Shown: positions 27,085 to 36,025, counted from the first letter of the stretch. The stretch: 64,000 nt of DNA from Heyndrickxia oleronia (GCF_017809215.1 NZ_CP065424.1:1954001-2018000); one strand, 5' to 3'. Numbers and translations are program-made. Notes: a model not told the origin generated them from the letters alone.

Positions 27085-28356
27085 TTACAAATAATAGATG
27101 GGTAGCGTAAGTTCGTATATTGCTCGTGGGCGACCTTGCTGATAGGTCATTTCTTCTCCTACTATTTTTGCTGAACCATGATCAACTAGTTTTTTTATTA
27201 TTCTTTCGGTGGAGCGGCGTGTGATTTGTAAATACTCCGAAAGATCTGCTGCTGTAAATTGAAGATGTTGATGAGAGCGACTAAATTGAATGATCTTTGA
27301 CAGATTTGCAGGACTGAGTTTCATGTCCTTTGCTATTTGTAGAAGTGCAGGATGATCGTTTTTTAGACGATAGACTTTATTCCCTTTTGGAAAAGGACCA
27401 AGCAACTCCTTCGACTCTGTTAAAATAAATCCAGTGCTCGAATTCGCATGATTTTCTGCAAAGCTTCTTGCAATGATGGCATTTTGCTCTGCTTCCATTA
27501 TGGTTTTACCATATCCGAAGCCAATAGAGATGGGCTCCATAAAATTCGCTATAAAGTCTGAAAAAGCATTATCTGCCATAAATGATTCAATATCTCCACG
27601 TGTGCTGTAAAGTAAAAAATTTGTTTGAGTTATTTCCTGTAATGTGCTATGAATTGCGTGTGCTAAGTTATGAAGTGCATTTATCTGTGAATTTGCCGGA
27701 ACAAGTAGAGAAACCGATACGACTGCGATTGCAGTAGAGCGACTATTGGTATATTCAGCAAGTGTTTTTGCTCTTTCTAATCCTTTAACTAATGAATGTG
27801 TAGGATCAATCATTTTTTCTGTTGGAACACCGAGCTTCTGCAGTTGGTCGTAAACGGCATGAATACTTGTTAAGGCAATATCAATTAAGCCTAATTCGTA
27901 GCGCGAGTGATGATATTGTATAATTTGTGTAATATCAAACTCATTTGGAAGCATATCCTCATAATCAATAACATGTTGTGGGGAACGAAAGATACCGATA
28001 TCTCTTAAAACATTCGCGACAAATGATGATCTCATTAAATCAATAGATATTCGATCAACGTGGATGTTCTGGTGATATATAATAGAAAGTAAAGATGTAG
28101 CTATAACTGATTCATCTTGTTCTAAATAAATACAAGGAATGGGCAGTTGCTCATGACTTTCCTTAGAAAAATAGTAGGGTAATGCTCCTGAGAAAAAGAC
28201 AATATCACATGGTTTCAATTGTTGTATAAGCTTAGTGGCTTGGGATGGTTCTGTATAAATATATGGTTCAATCTCAACATTCTCTATTTGAGGTATAATT
28301 TTTACTAGATGGTCGATAAAATCTTTTGAACCAATAACAGCGATTTTGGTTGGCAT
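27085..28356 (-). CDS. Unusual transcriptional regulator (N-terminal sensor, cyclase-like middle, winged helix)
   Basis: I do not recognise a named family. 423 residues. The N-terminal part (1-115, MPTKIAVIGSKDFIDHLVKI...) looks like a Rossmann or response-regulator-like sensor. A middle region (about 200-300) contains a STRGDIESF turn and IGFGYGKTIMEAEQNAIIA, reminiscent of degenerate GGDEF/cyclase folds in bacterial regulators. A C-terminal winged helix (about 340-415) has LSEYLQITRRSTERIIKKLVDHGSAKI and QGRPRAIYEL. It is divergent from the dipeptide epimerase gene; TAGCGAC repeats lie 27 bp from its start and also before the antiporter gene, so it probably autoregulates and controls this cluster. 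Confidence 0.7.
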   Translation of the reverse strand: MPTKIAVIGSKDFIDHLVKIIPQIENVEIEPYIYTEPSQATKLIQQLKPCDIVFFSGALPYYFSKESHEQLPIPCIYLEQDESVIATSLLSIIYHQNIHVDRISIDLMRSSFVANVLRDIGIFRSPQHVIDYEDMLPNEFDITQIIQYHHSRYELGLIDIALTSIHAVYDQLQKLGVPTEKMIDPTHSLVKGLERAKTLAEYTNSRSTAIAVVSVSLLVPANSQINALHNLAHAIHSTLQEITQTNFLLYSTRGDIESFMADNAFSDFIANFMEPISIGFGYGKTIMEAEQNAIIARSFAENHANSSTGFILTESKELLGPFPKGNKVYRLKNDHPALLQIAKDMKLSPANLSKIIQFSRSHQHLQFTAADLSEYLQITRRSTERIIKKLVDHGSAKIVGEEMTYQQGRPRAIYELTLPIYYL

Positions 28357-28382
28357 GTTAACATCTCCTACACTCCGTTATT

Positions 28383-28400
28383 TAGCGACTATTTAGCGAC
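28383..28400. promoter_or_regulatory. TAGCGAC direct-repeat operator between regulator and epimerase genes
   Basis: TAGCGAC (28383-28389) and TAGCGAC (28394-28400), again an 11-bp period, in TTTAGCGACTATTTAGCGAC. It lies 27 bp upstream of the minus-strand regulator start and 81 bp upstream of the epimerase start. It matches the antiporter-side repeat in 17 of 18 bases. Confidence 0.7.
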
Positions 28401-28480
28401 ATTATATCAATTGAATAAATATATTGTAAATATTCTTTATGATAGAGTCATTTTGAATGAAAATGAGGAGGGGGTATAGA

Positions 28481-29590
28481 ATGGAAATAACAGGAATGAA
28501 ACTATTTGCAATACACTTACCACTAAAAGTGCCGTTTGTGGTGAGTTATCATACATACGATTATATGCCGTCTATTATTATAAAACTAGAAACTGACGAG
28601 GGAATCTTCGGTTATGGAGAAGCTGTCGCAGATGAGCATGTAACCGGTGAATCATGGGAAGGAACCTATCAAACGTTAAAACATACACTTGCCCCAGTAA
28701 TTATCGGATGTAATCCAATGAATCTTGAAAAATTGCATGAGATTATGGATAAGACTATTTACTTTGCACCATCCGCAAAAGCAGGGATTGATATTGCGTG
28801 CCATGATATTATAGGGAAAAAATTAGAACAACCCGTGTATCAATTACTTGGTGGTCGTTATCATGATGAATTTTCGATTACTCATGTATTAAGTATTGGT
28901 GAGCCTAATGAAATGGCAAATGAAGCAGCAGCAATGGTTAAACAAGGGTATAACTCATTTAAAATGAAAGTTGGTACTGAGGTTAAGCAGGATGTCATGA
29001 GAATTCGTGCTGTTAGGGATCGAGTTGGGGAGGATATATCTATTCGCGTGGATGTAAACCAGGGCTGGAAAAATAGTGCTAATACATTAGTAGCCTTACG
29101 TTCCTTAGGCGATTTAAACCTTGATTGGATCGAACAACCCGTACTTGCTGATGATATTGATGGTATGGTAGATATAAAATTAAAAACTGATATCCCACTT
29201 ATGATAGATGAAGGATTGAAAGGAACACGTGAAATGCGTGAAATCATTCAAAAACGAGCAGCAGACAAAGTGAACATTAAACTAATGAAATGTGGTGGGA
29301 TCTATCCAGCGATGAAACTGGCACATCAAGCAGAAATCGCAGGAATAGAATGTCAAATTGGTTCAATGGTTGAATCGTCCATTGGTTCTGCTGCTGGATT
29401 TCATGTTGCTTTTTCTAAAAAAAATATTACTAGTGTTGAATTAACCGGTCCTTTGAAATTTTCAAAGGATGTTGGTAACCTTCAGTATGATGTTCCAATG
29501 ATTCGATTGACCGAAAAATCAGGGCTAGGGATTGATGTGAGTGAAAAGATTGTGAATGAGTTAAGTGTATTTCAGGACAGAGTTCAGTAA
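28481..29590 (+). CDS. Dipeptide epimerase (enolase superfamily)
   Basis: Member of the muconate-lactonising/L-Ala-D/L-Glu epimerase group, which inverts the alpha carbon of the C-terminal residue in dipeptides. 369 residues, full length. Catalytic set visible: K161 and K163 in SFKMKVG, metal ligands D191 (VDVNQGW), E218 (WIEQP), D243 (MIDEG), and K267 in NIKLMKCGG; DxD-type specificity loops near the C-terminus. The ATG at 28481 follows GAGGAGGGGG. It leads an operon with the acetyltransferase gene 12 bp later. Specificity (Ala-Glu or another dipeptide) is not determinable by eye. Confidence 0.85.
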   Translation: MEITGMKLFAIHLPLKVPFVVSYHTYDYMPSIIIKLETDEGIFGYGEAVADEHVTGESWEGTYQTLKHTLAPVIIGCNPMNLEKLHEIMDKTIYFAPSAKAGIDIACHDIIGKKLEQPVYQLLGGRYHDEFSITHVLSIGEPNEMANEAAAMVKQGYNSFKMKVGTEVKQDVMRIRAVRDRVGEDISIRVDVNQGWKNSANTLVALRSLGDLNLDWIEQPVLADDIDGMVDIKLKTDIPLMIDEGLKGTREMREIIQKRAADKVNIKLMKCGGIYPAMKLAHQAEIAGIECQIGSMVESSIGSAAGFHVAFSKKNITSVELTGPLKFSKDVGNLQYDVPMIRLTEKSGLGIDVSEKIVNELSVFQDRVQ

Positions 29591-29602
29591 GGAGTGGGAT
29601 TT

Positions 29603-30307
29603 ATGGAAGTGATTTTCGAAGGAAGTTTATGTAATGGACAGGAAACGTTTTATGTTATTCCGTTATCTATCATACATATAGAAAAGATATTAGACTTACA
29701 AGAAATTGTGATTGATGCTTTAGAGGATAAAGATATGTTACAGCCATTATCTAGAGAAGAATTTGCGTATATCTTGAATGGAAATGGTCTGATGATTGGT
29801 GCGTTTTTGGATGAGAAATTGATTGCCTTTCGTGCCCTCTTAGTACCAGTCATTGATGAGGAACATCTTGGATTAGATATTGGACTTGCTGAAGAGGACT
29901 TAAAAAAAGTAATCTATCAAGAAATTTCAAATGTTCATCCTACCTATCGTGGGAATCGGTTGCAGCAAACTTTAGCTACACTTATTATGAAAGAATTAGC
30001 ACGGAAGAAATTAGCTTATTCATATCTTTGTTGTACTGTTGCACCATATAATATTCCTAGTTTAAAAGATAAATTTGCCCAAGGTATGCATATTGCTGCT
30101 CTAAAGGAAAAATACGGTGGTCGTTTACGCTATATTTTCACAAAAAAAATAGACGAACCCTGTGAAAAGTCTTTAGATGAAAAAGTAAAATTGAACATAA
30201 AAGATATAAAAGGCCAGCAAGAGCTTTTAGCATTCAATTGGAAAGGAACTGGAATGGAAGTTCAAAACGGTGAGTACTGGATTGAGTATAGTAGAATAGG
30301 TAAATGA
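29603..30307 (+). CDS. GNAT-family acetyltransferase
   Basis: 234 residues. The GNAT core is recognisable in the middle: GLMIGAFLDEKLIAFRALLVP, then EISNVHPTYRGNRLQQTLATLIMKELA, the V-P-x-x-R-G-x-x-x-x acetyl-CoA binding loop in the form HPTYRGNRLQ near residue 117, and APYNIPSLKDKFAQGMHI. The substrate is unknown; given the epimerase upstream it may acylate an amino acid or peptide. The stop of the epimerase gene overlaps the AAGGAG site for ATG 29603 (a GTG at 29594 is less likely), so translation is closely linked. Confidence 0.78.
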   Translation: MEVIFEGSLCNGQETFYVIPLSIIHIEKILDLQEIVIDALEDKDMLQPLSREEFAYILNGNGLMIGAFLDEKLIAFRALLVPVIDEEHLGLDIGLAEEDLKKVIYQEISNVHPTYRGNRLQQTLATLIMKELARKKLAYSYLCCTVAPYNIPSLKDKFAQGMHIAALKEKYGGRLRYIFTKKIDEPCEKSLDEKVKLNIKDIKGQQELLAFNWKGTGMEVQNGEYWIEYSRIGK

Positions 30308-30336
30308 ACAGATGATCACTTGTTCACCTTATTTTT
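30305..30336 (+). terminator. Hairpin after the acetyltransferase gene
   Basis: Near-palindrome TGAACA (30305-30310) with TGTTCA (30321-30326), then CCTTATTTTT. A weak terminator is plausible. Confidence 0.45.
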
Positions 30337-30409
30337 AAACGCTTATAATGATGAGTAAGATTGTTTAATAGATGATTTAATCCATACATTGTTAAGGAGG
30401 ATATGAACT

Positions 30410-31261
30410 TTGCAAAAACTACAAAAAATATCTGACCACTTCCTATATCTACCTCCATATCAAGAAACAGATCGCCCGATTTTGGCTGCGGTTAAAGGAT
30501 CTCAGAGAACTTTATTAATTGATGCTGGAAACTCGGAAAATCACGCGAAGCTGTTTTTGAAGCAACTTGAAGAAAGACAAATTAAAGGGGATTATTTAGC
30601 ACTTACACATTGGCATTGGGATCATGTGTTTGGTATGAGTGAGATGACTGTTCCGAAAATTTGCTATGCTGAGACTAAGGAAAAGATTAAAGAAATGCAG
30701 CTCTTATCTTGGGAGGATGAGTATTTAGATGAGCGTGTAAAAGAGGGAATTGAAATTCCATTTTGTGCAGATGCCATAAAGAAAGAGCTTGGAAATAATC
30801 GAGTGATTCACCTTCCAGTTCCTGAAATTACATTTGATTGTCAACTGACGATTGACCTTGGTGGAGTGACATGTTTCATCGAACATATTGGAGGGGATCA
30901 TTCATCAGATTCTAGTATCGTTTATATCCCAGAGGAAAAAGTGCTTTTTCTTGGGGATTGTATGTATGCAAATCTTTATTCTGAGAAATGGAATTATACG
31001 GTCGAGGAAACACTCCAGTTATTGGACAAACTTGAAAAATATGATGCAGAAATAATTTTTCAATCTCATACACCTGAGCCATTAACGAAAAATCAGTTTA
31101 GTTCCCAGCTCAGTCTATTAAAAAATACAGCAATCCTTACTGAAAAATATGCTGGAAATGAACCTTCAATCATTCAAGAATTGTCGCAGATAATTAAAAG
31201 GCAATTAAATGAAGATGAGTTAGAAACTATTCGCTTTTTTGTGAATGGTTATTCCTTATAG
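30410..31261 (+). CDS. Metallo-beta-lactamase-fold hydrolase
   Basis: 283 residues, MBL fold with LTHWHWDHVFG (H67, H69, D71, H72), GGDHSSDSSIVYI near residue 163, LGDCMY near residue 182, and a SHTPEP His near residue 221. A helical C-terminal tail is at 235-283. Substrate unknown. The start is TTG 30410, 9 bp from AAGGAGG; an ATG at 30403 is in another frame. It is separated from the acetyltransferase gene by a possible terminator, so it may have its own promoter. The repeat element copy A begins 22 bp after its stop. Confidence 0.82.
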   Translation: MQKLQKISDHFLYLPPYQETDRPILAAVKGSQRTLLIDAGNSENHAKLFLKQLEERQIKGDYLALTHWHWDHVFGMSEMTVPKICYAETKEKIKEMQLLSWEDEYLDERVKEGIEIPFCADAIKKELGNNRVIHLPVPEITFDCQLTIDLGGVTCFIEHIGGDHSSDSSIVYIPEEKVLFLGDCMYANLYSEKWNYTVEETLQLLDKLEKYDAEIIFQSHTPEPLTKNQFSSQLSLLKNTAILTEKYAGNEPSIIQELSQIIKRQLNEDELETIRFFVNGYSL

Positions 31262-31283
31262 AAAAAAGAAGAGAGGCATGAAA

Positions 31284-31477
31284 GGCTTTTATCTCAAACA
31301 TTGTTGCTATTTAAGTAAAGTTTTAACGATTAACTATCGGCTAAAAACTGCTACATCTATCATTTCACTGAGAAAAGAGCAGCAATTTCCAAAAGAATCG
31401 TTAAATCCTTTATTGGGTGTAAAGGTGTAAAAGCCACTAAGGCTTTTATAAAAGCAACAAACTTTACGAAAACAGCC
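31284..31477 (+). repeat. Dispersed inverted-end element, copy A (most complete)
   Basis: 194 bp from GGCT to AGCC. The two ends are inverted repeats: GGCTTTTATCTCAAACATTG at the left, and the reversed right end reads GGCTGTTTTCGTAAAGTTTG, continuing TTGCT in both. Inside are the central GAGAAAAGAGC arm, a core (AATTTCC, AAGAATCGTTAAATC, CTTTATTGG) and a right hairpin GTAAAAGCC-ACTAA-GGCTTTTAT. The direct flanks CATGAAA (31277-31283) and CATGATA (31478-31484) look like a target-site duplication. There is no transposase frame, so this is MITE-like. Related copies lie at 3282, 9570, 16318, 20925, 39373, 44806, 50053 and 51277. Confidence 0.85.
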
Positions 31478-31513
31478 CATGATAAAAAAGAAAACGGTCT
31501 AATTTATATTGTT

Positions 31514-31897
31514 TTACAATGTATCAAATCGCCTTCTCTTGCTTTTTTTCCTTTGAAGAAATATTTGGATAAAAGAAACGGTAAATACAATCCATAAAAT
31601 GGGATTCGTGAGCGAGATTCCAGAATGAGATTCCCCTCCTAAAAATGTTAAAGCTCCTATAAAGGCGATTGAAAAAATGTGAAAAAATAATTGTGCAGGA
31701 AAGACATTTTGTTCGGATGAATTTTTTATTTGGTCCTTTATTAGCCCTATAACGAATAAAATGAGAATGGCAAAAAAGAATATCGATTTTTGAAAAGGTG
31801 TTGAAGGAAATACAGTCGGAAAATAGTCATAACAGAGCGCTAGACTAAAGACAATATAAAAAAATAAATCCAAATAGTTGGCTTTCATAAAATTCAT
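31514..31897 (-). CDS. Small four-helix membrane protein, unknown
   Basis: Not recognised. 127 residues with four hydrophobic stretches (about 9-26, 36-52, 67-85, 95-113), a short Lys/Asn-rich loop, and a strongly basic C-terminus (RKKSKRRRF) that should be cytoplasmic. TTAGGAGGTG precedes ATG 31897, so translation is likely. It stands alone, next to repeat copy A. Confidence 0.6.
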   Translation of the reverse strand: MNFMKANYLDLFFYIVFSLALCYDYFPTVFPSTPFQKSIFFFAILILFVIGLIKDQIKNSSEQNVFPAQLFFHIFSIAFIGALTFLGGESHSGISLTNPILWIVFTVSFIQIFLQRKKSKRRRFDTL

Positions 31898-32231
31898 TCA
31901 GCCCACCTCCTAAATTATATACTTCTAATTTTTACGTCCCTCCTTGCCATAAAGTTTCATACTCTCTCTAAATGTTTTGTCCTGATCGAATAAAAGCAAC
32001 TCCTTTGTAAAGCGTGATAGTTGAAATCTAATGACATACTTGTTTTTTTAGAAATTCTGTTTTTAATCGACCGAAGTTGCAAAGATCTGAAAAAATTCAA
32101 GCTTCTCCAGGGTTAGGAGTGGAAAAATTTAGAATGTTACATTTATTATAACATAATTTGAGGTTAATTATGAAACATTTAATCATTAAAAACGTCTAGT
32201 ATTAATAATTGGTGAGTAGAAGGGAGTTAAA
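31898..32231. other. Intergenic stretch, nothing identified
   Basis: AT-rich, non-coding in all frames by eye. It should hold the divergent promoters of the membrane protein and the lipoprotein, but no clear hexamers or operators were found. Confidence 0.4.
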
Positions 32232-32726
32232 ATGAAGAACATATTTTTCTTTACTCTAATATTTGCTTTATTAATTTTTTTGAACGCTTGTGTAAAACCC
32301 TCTGATCATAATATTTCAATTAAGGATTACTTGTTGTCAAGTGAACAAAGTTTACCTGAACAATTTAATAGAGGTGAAAACCATTTTTTGATGCAAATAG
32401 CTAGTACGAAAAATGAGAACAAAAAAATCTGGAAGGAATATAACAAAGATAAAAATATACCAGAAATCGATTTTGAAAAATATGACATATATTTTTTGGG
32501 GCTAACTGAAAGTGGGAGTTGCCCTACAAATATTAAAGAAATTAGAATTGATTCTTCAATAATGAATATTATGTTATCTACAAAGGATGGGGAATGTACC
32601 GCTGATGCAAAACCAAAAAACTTTGTTTTTAAATTGGATAAAAATATATCAAGTAAATTAACGAATATTGTCATTATTGATGGTAATGAAAAAATAACTT
32701 TAGATATGAAAGATATAAAACATTGA
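32232..32726 (+). CDS. Putative lipoprotein, unknown function
   Basis: 164 residues: signal peptide MKNIFFFTLIFALLIF followed by the lipobox LNAC (Cys at about 20), so it should be diacylglycerol-modified and anchored outside the membrane. The mature part is polar with a Cys pair (GSCPTNIKEI and DGECTADAKP) that might form a disulfide. No family recognised. AGAAGGGAG precedes the ATG. Monocistronic. Confidence 0.65.
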   Translation: MKNIFFFTLIFALLIFLNACVKPSDHNISIKDYLLSSEQSLPEQFNRGENHFLMQIASTKNENKKIWKEYNKDKNIPEIDFEKYDIYFLGLTESGSCPTNIKEIRIDSSIMNIMLSTKDGECTADAKPKNFVFKLDKNISSKLTNIVIIDGNEKITLDMKDIKH

Positions 32727-32805
32727 ATAATCTTTAGAGAATTTAGAAAGTCAATAAACTAAGTGCAAAGCGCATAAACATGGATGTACTAAACAAGTTA
32801 ATTGA

Positions 32806-33000
32806 ACAGGTTTAAAATCCTAATGGCATCTTAAGCTTAATTTTGATGAGGATAATGAACTTTGCTCTTAAAGGAATGAATTATTGGACCTTAGATATCC
32901 GATGTGGTGGGGAAAAAGCAATACAATGAATGTCACATATGAATCAATCAGGAAAAATAGTTGGAATCGGTATTAGGGGAAAAAATTGCTTAGAATTGAA
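32806..33000 (+). pseudogene. Remnant of a class I SAM-dependent methyltransferase
   Basis: Scattered in several frames are pieces resembling motif I of methyltransferases: WTLDIRCGGEKAIQ (normally LDIGCGGG...) followed by a stop and SHMNQSGKIVGI (normally the SGKVVGID strand). Upstream, FNEDNELCS-like pieces are too decayed to align. At least one stop and one shift separate the parts, so it cannot make a functional protein. Inferred by eye from short matches. Confidence 0.45.
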
Positions 33001-33002
33001 AT

Positions 33003-33041
33003 AAAAAATAGGACCGATCCATGATAATCTGTGATCGGTCC
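33003..33041 (-). terminator. Terminator of ctaB
   Basis: GGACCGATC (33011-33019) and GATCGGTCC (33033-33041) form a perfect stem. On the minus strand it is followed by TATTTTTTAT. Confidence 0.85.
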
Positions 33042-33049
33042 ATGATCTA

Positions 33050-33988
33050 CTAAATATATGTCCGGATAATAGAGTAGACAATGATAATTGCAAATAAAAT
33101 GGTTAAATGATTGAGTGAAAATATAAACATTGTTTTTGCCCATTTTTCAGGACCCATTTTTTTGTAGCTCATAATACTTAAAATAAACCATGCTACACTT
33201 AATACTAGCGCGACAATTGTAATGCTAAGACTGAAAGTAATAAATAGAAAGCTTGCTGCAATCAATGCAATTAAATATATATTTGTTTGCACGAAGGTAC
33301 GTTTAAATCCTTTTACTACTGGTAGCATCGGTACATTCGCTGCTTTATAATCATCATGCTTTCGAATAGCAATCGCATAAAAATGTGGCATTTGCCAAAG
33401 GACCATGACTGCAAAAATTCCAAATAGTGCGGGATGCATCATATCAGAAGTAATGGCGGCCCATCCGATTAGCGGAGGCATCGCTCCTGAAATGCTTCCA
33501 ATTTCTGTATTATAAATGGTTCTACGCTTTGACCACATAGTATATGGAATGACATAGAAAAATAAGCCTAGAAAACCAAAAAATGCTGCTAGTGGAGTTG
33601 TGAAAAATAGTGCAATGAGTCCAACTAGTGCCATGAAGATACCTAATAAGAGTGCAGTTTTTGGTTGAATCGCACCTGTTACAGTTGGGCGATTTTTAGT
33701 TCGATTCATAATCGAATCGATGTCACGATCATATAAATTATTAAAAACACCTGCTGCACCTATAACTAAAGCTGATCCAATGATTGCTAGTATAATTTCA
33801 GGTAGCTTTTCAAAGGGTCTAATATGGTTTGTATATAAAGCTAATGCTAATCCAGCAAGCATCGCCATTAGATTTGATTTAATTATGCCTGTTTTTACGG
33901 TTTCTGCCAAAACTTTTGACAAAGCCTGTTTTTGAATCGTTGAAGAGGAATGTTGAATACCTTTCTCGATTTTTACATCACTTCGCAT
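33050..33988 (-). CDS. ctaB: Protoheme IX farnesyltransferase (heme O synthase)
   Basis: Membrane prenyltransferase that adds the farnesyl chain to heme B for heme O/A of terminal oxidases. 312 residues, about 9 transmembrane helices. The prenyl-diphosphate motif NNLYDRDID is at 83-91 and continues MNRTKNRP; the second conserved loop is DYKAANVPMLPVVKG near residue 220. GGAAAGAGGG precedes the ATG. In Bacillus ctaB normally lies in the cta oxidase operon; here no oxidase genes are close, so this may be a second copy. Function of the enzyme itself is clear. Confidence 0.92.
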   Translation of the reverse strand: MRSDVKIEKGIQHSSSTIQKQALSKVLAETVKTGIIKSNLMAMLAGLALALYTNHIRPFEKLPEIILAIIGSALVIGAAGVFNNLYDRDIDSIMNRTKNRPTVTGAIQPKTALLLGIFMALVGLIALFFTTPLAAFFGFLGLFFYVIPYTMWSKRRTIYNTEIGSISGAMPPLIGWAAITSDMMHPALFGIFAVMVLWQMPHFYAIAIRKHDDYKAANVPMLPVVKGFKRTFVQTNIYLIALIAASFLFITFSLSITIVALVLSVAWFILSIMSYKKMGPEKWAKTMFIFSLNHLTILFAIIIVYSIIRTYI

Positions 33989-35011
33989 GTTTACCCTCTT
34001 TCCTATATATCAGGTTAATCTATTCTCTAACTGTTCTTTACCAGTTTATCATAATTCAAGCATGAAAAGCATGTTCAGTTATGAACAATCTGCGAAGTAT
34101 ATGAAAGTGGGTTTCATTTCCTGTTAAATATTCATAAGCAGCATTATTAATGAACTTATGGAGGCATCTGTAGGGTCTTTTTTTGTTTCTTCTATAATAA
34201 GCCTATATAATTTCTCATAATCCTCTTTATTAACAGGGCAGAATTGCATGTACAATCATCCTATAGGTAAGCTTGGTTACTTAGTTTTAGTGAAAATTTT
34301 TCCTTGTTACCCCTTCCTGGAAATCTTCTTTCTAGACTTAGAAATTTGCAGAAGCTTTTTATATATAATTCTATTATTCCATTCTGTTTTCATTCACCTC
34401 TTTGTTAGGTTAACACTTTCTATGAGATGGAAGGCAAAAGTTGTTTAAATTAACTTGTTCGCATTTTACCATGTCAAATAAAAAAATAAACACTTCCATT
34501 TACCACCAGTAATTTCAAGTAAGCTTCAACCAAAATACGATCCTTTTAGTAGATAATTATTCTTTTGATTAATATTTATGGGCACCTAAAAGTACCTATG
34601 TTACTCTCGGGTTCTTATATAACTTTGAAGTGCGTACTTACTTTTATAAAACACATTGCTTATAATACTTCTTGCGAACACTTTCTACCAGACTTTTTGA
34701 AGTTCCTGTTCAAGGAAAATTTACATCATGACTAGAAAGGAACGTAGATGGAATGGCTCAGTTAACCATTGATGAATAGAATACATTTGATCAAGATACA
34801 AATGATAAGTGGGTCCACTAGCCTGCTCAATTAACATCTAATTTACTTAATTGGATTAAGATCTCATGGTTTTTCGTGATATGATTCCAGGAAATTGGGG
34901 ACAAAGTGGTATAACGGGAGCAGATAGAGTAATTCCTACAAAAAGTCAGACAACTTAAAAGCGTAAGCATTCGAATAATAAATAATATCGAGAATATTGG
35001 AGGTAAAAGGA
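33989..35011. other. 1-kb degenerate intergenic region
   Basis: No intact gene. A 66-codon open frame at 34248-34448 lacks a ribosome site. On the minus strand a 38-codon frame (about 34250-34134, MQFCPVNKEDYEKLYRLI) is protein-like but isolated. At about 34750-34958 fragments such as LTSNLLNWIK and, after a shift, VFRDMIPGNWGQSGITGAD look like the decayed end of a gene I cannot assign. The whole region appears to be decayed DNA. Confidence 0.5.
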
Positions 35012-35854
35012 ATGGTTAAAAATTTACAGGATACAACTACTTTGCATAACGGAGTAAAAATGCCTTGGTTTGGTATAGGAGTATTTAAAGTGGAAGAAGG
35101 ACCTGAGTTGGTTCATGCGGTAAGAGCAGCCATTAAGAATGGCTATCGTAGTATTGATACAGCAGCTATCTATGGAAATGAAGAAGGCGTTGGACAAGGT
35201 ATTCGTGAAGGAATTCAAGAAGCAGGAATCACCAGAGAAGATTTGTTCGTGACTTCTAAAGTTTGGAATGCTGACTTAGGATATGAATCTACTATTCAAG
35301 CCTATGAAATAAGCTTAAAAAAACTTGGGCTAGACTATCTTGATTTGTATCTTATCCATTGGCCAGTAGAAGGGAAATATAAAGAGGCTTGGAGAGCATT
35401 AGAGACTCTTTACAAAGCAGGAAAAATTAAAGCAATTGGGGTAAGTAATTTCCAAACACATCATCTTGAAGAATTGATGAAAGATGCGGAAATTAAACCG
35501 ATGGTGAATCAAGTAGAGTATCATCCACGATTAACTCAAAAGAAAGTTCAAACGTTCTGTCAAGAACATGGTATTCAATTAGAAGCGTGGTCACCATTAA
35601 TGCAAGGGCAATTATTAAATAATGAAGTTCTAGCTGAAATTGCAACTAAATATAACAAGTCCGTTGCTCAAGTCATCTTACGTTGGGACCTACAAAACGG
35701 TGTAGTAACTATTCCAAAATCAACAAAAGAGCATCGAATTATAGAAAATGCAAATGTATTTGACTTTGAGTTAACCAAAGAAGATATGGAACGTATTGAT
35801 GATTTAAATCAAAATCATCGAGTAGGTCCAGATCCTGATAATTTTGATTTCTAA
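35012..35854 (+). CDS. Aldo/keto reductase, YvgN/glyoxal reductase-like
   Basis: NADPH-dependent reductase of (methyl)glyoxal and other aldehydes, family AKR5G. 280 residues. Barrel with LHNGVKMPWFGIGVFKVEEG at the start, catalytic D and Y in IDTAAIYGNEEGVG near residue 50, K in FVTSKVWN near 79, H in LYLIHWP near 112, and the coenzyme-binding IPKSTKEHRIIEN near residue 242. Very close to B. subtilis YvgN from memory. GGAGGT at 34999-35004 fixes ATG 35012 (a TTG at 34997 precedes the site). Monocistronic. Confidence 0.9.
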   Translation: MVKNLQDTTTLHNGVKMPWFGIGVFKVEEGPELVHAVRAAIKNGYRSIDTAAIYGNEEGVGQGIREGIQEAGITREDLFVTSKVWNADLGYESTIQAYEISLKKLGLDYLDLYLIHWPVEGKYKEAWRALETLYKAGKIKAIGVSNFQTHHLEELMKDAEIKPMVNQVEYHPRLTQKKVQTFCQEHGIQLEAWSPLMQGQLLNNEVLAEIATKYNKSVAQVILRWDLQNGVVTIPKSTKEHRIIENANVFDFELTKEDMERIDDLNQNHRVGPDPDNFDF

Positions 35855-35901
35855 TGAATCTTATTGTTTCACCTGTAAGCCCAAGTAAGTCACAGTATTT
35901 A

Positions 35902-35940
35902 TATAAAGAAAGTCACCTTTAAAAGGTGACTTTCTTTATA
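35902..35940. terminator. Terminator after the aldo/keto reductase gene
   Basis: Near-perfect palindrome: AAAGAAAGTCACCTT (35905-35919) with AAGGTGACTTTCTTT. Strong stem but few terminal T. Confidence 0.75.
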
Positions 35941-36025
35941 AGGTAGAAGTCGTCATATGATGTCTCCCAAAAGAAGTGTTCTCTGAGTTATTATGGCATT
36001 TTGTTAAGAAAGAAGGATAAAAACT

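Noticed and set aside
30332..30347. cre-like sequence before the MBL hydrolase gene
   Set aside because: TTTAAACGCTTATA has two mismatches to the cre consensus at key positions (G2, C13); too weak to call.
31245..31430. 61-codon frame overlapping the MBL gene end and repeat copy A
   Set aside because: Consists mostly of the dispersed repeat; the other copies of the repeat do not keep the frame.
34248..34448. 66-codon hydrophobic frame in the region after ctaB
   Set aside because: No ribosome site and Phe/Leu-rich by base composition; lies in decayed DNA.
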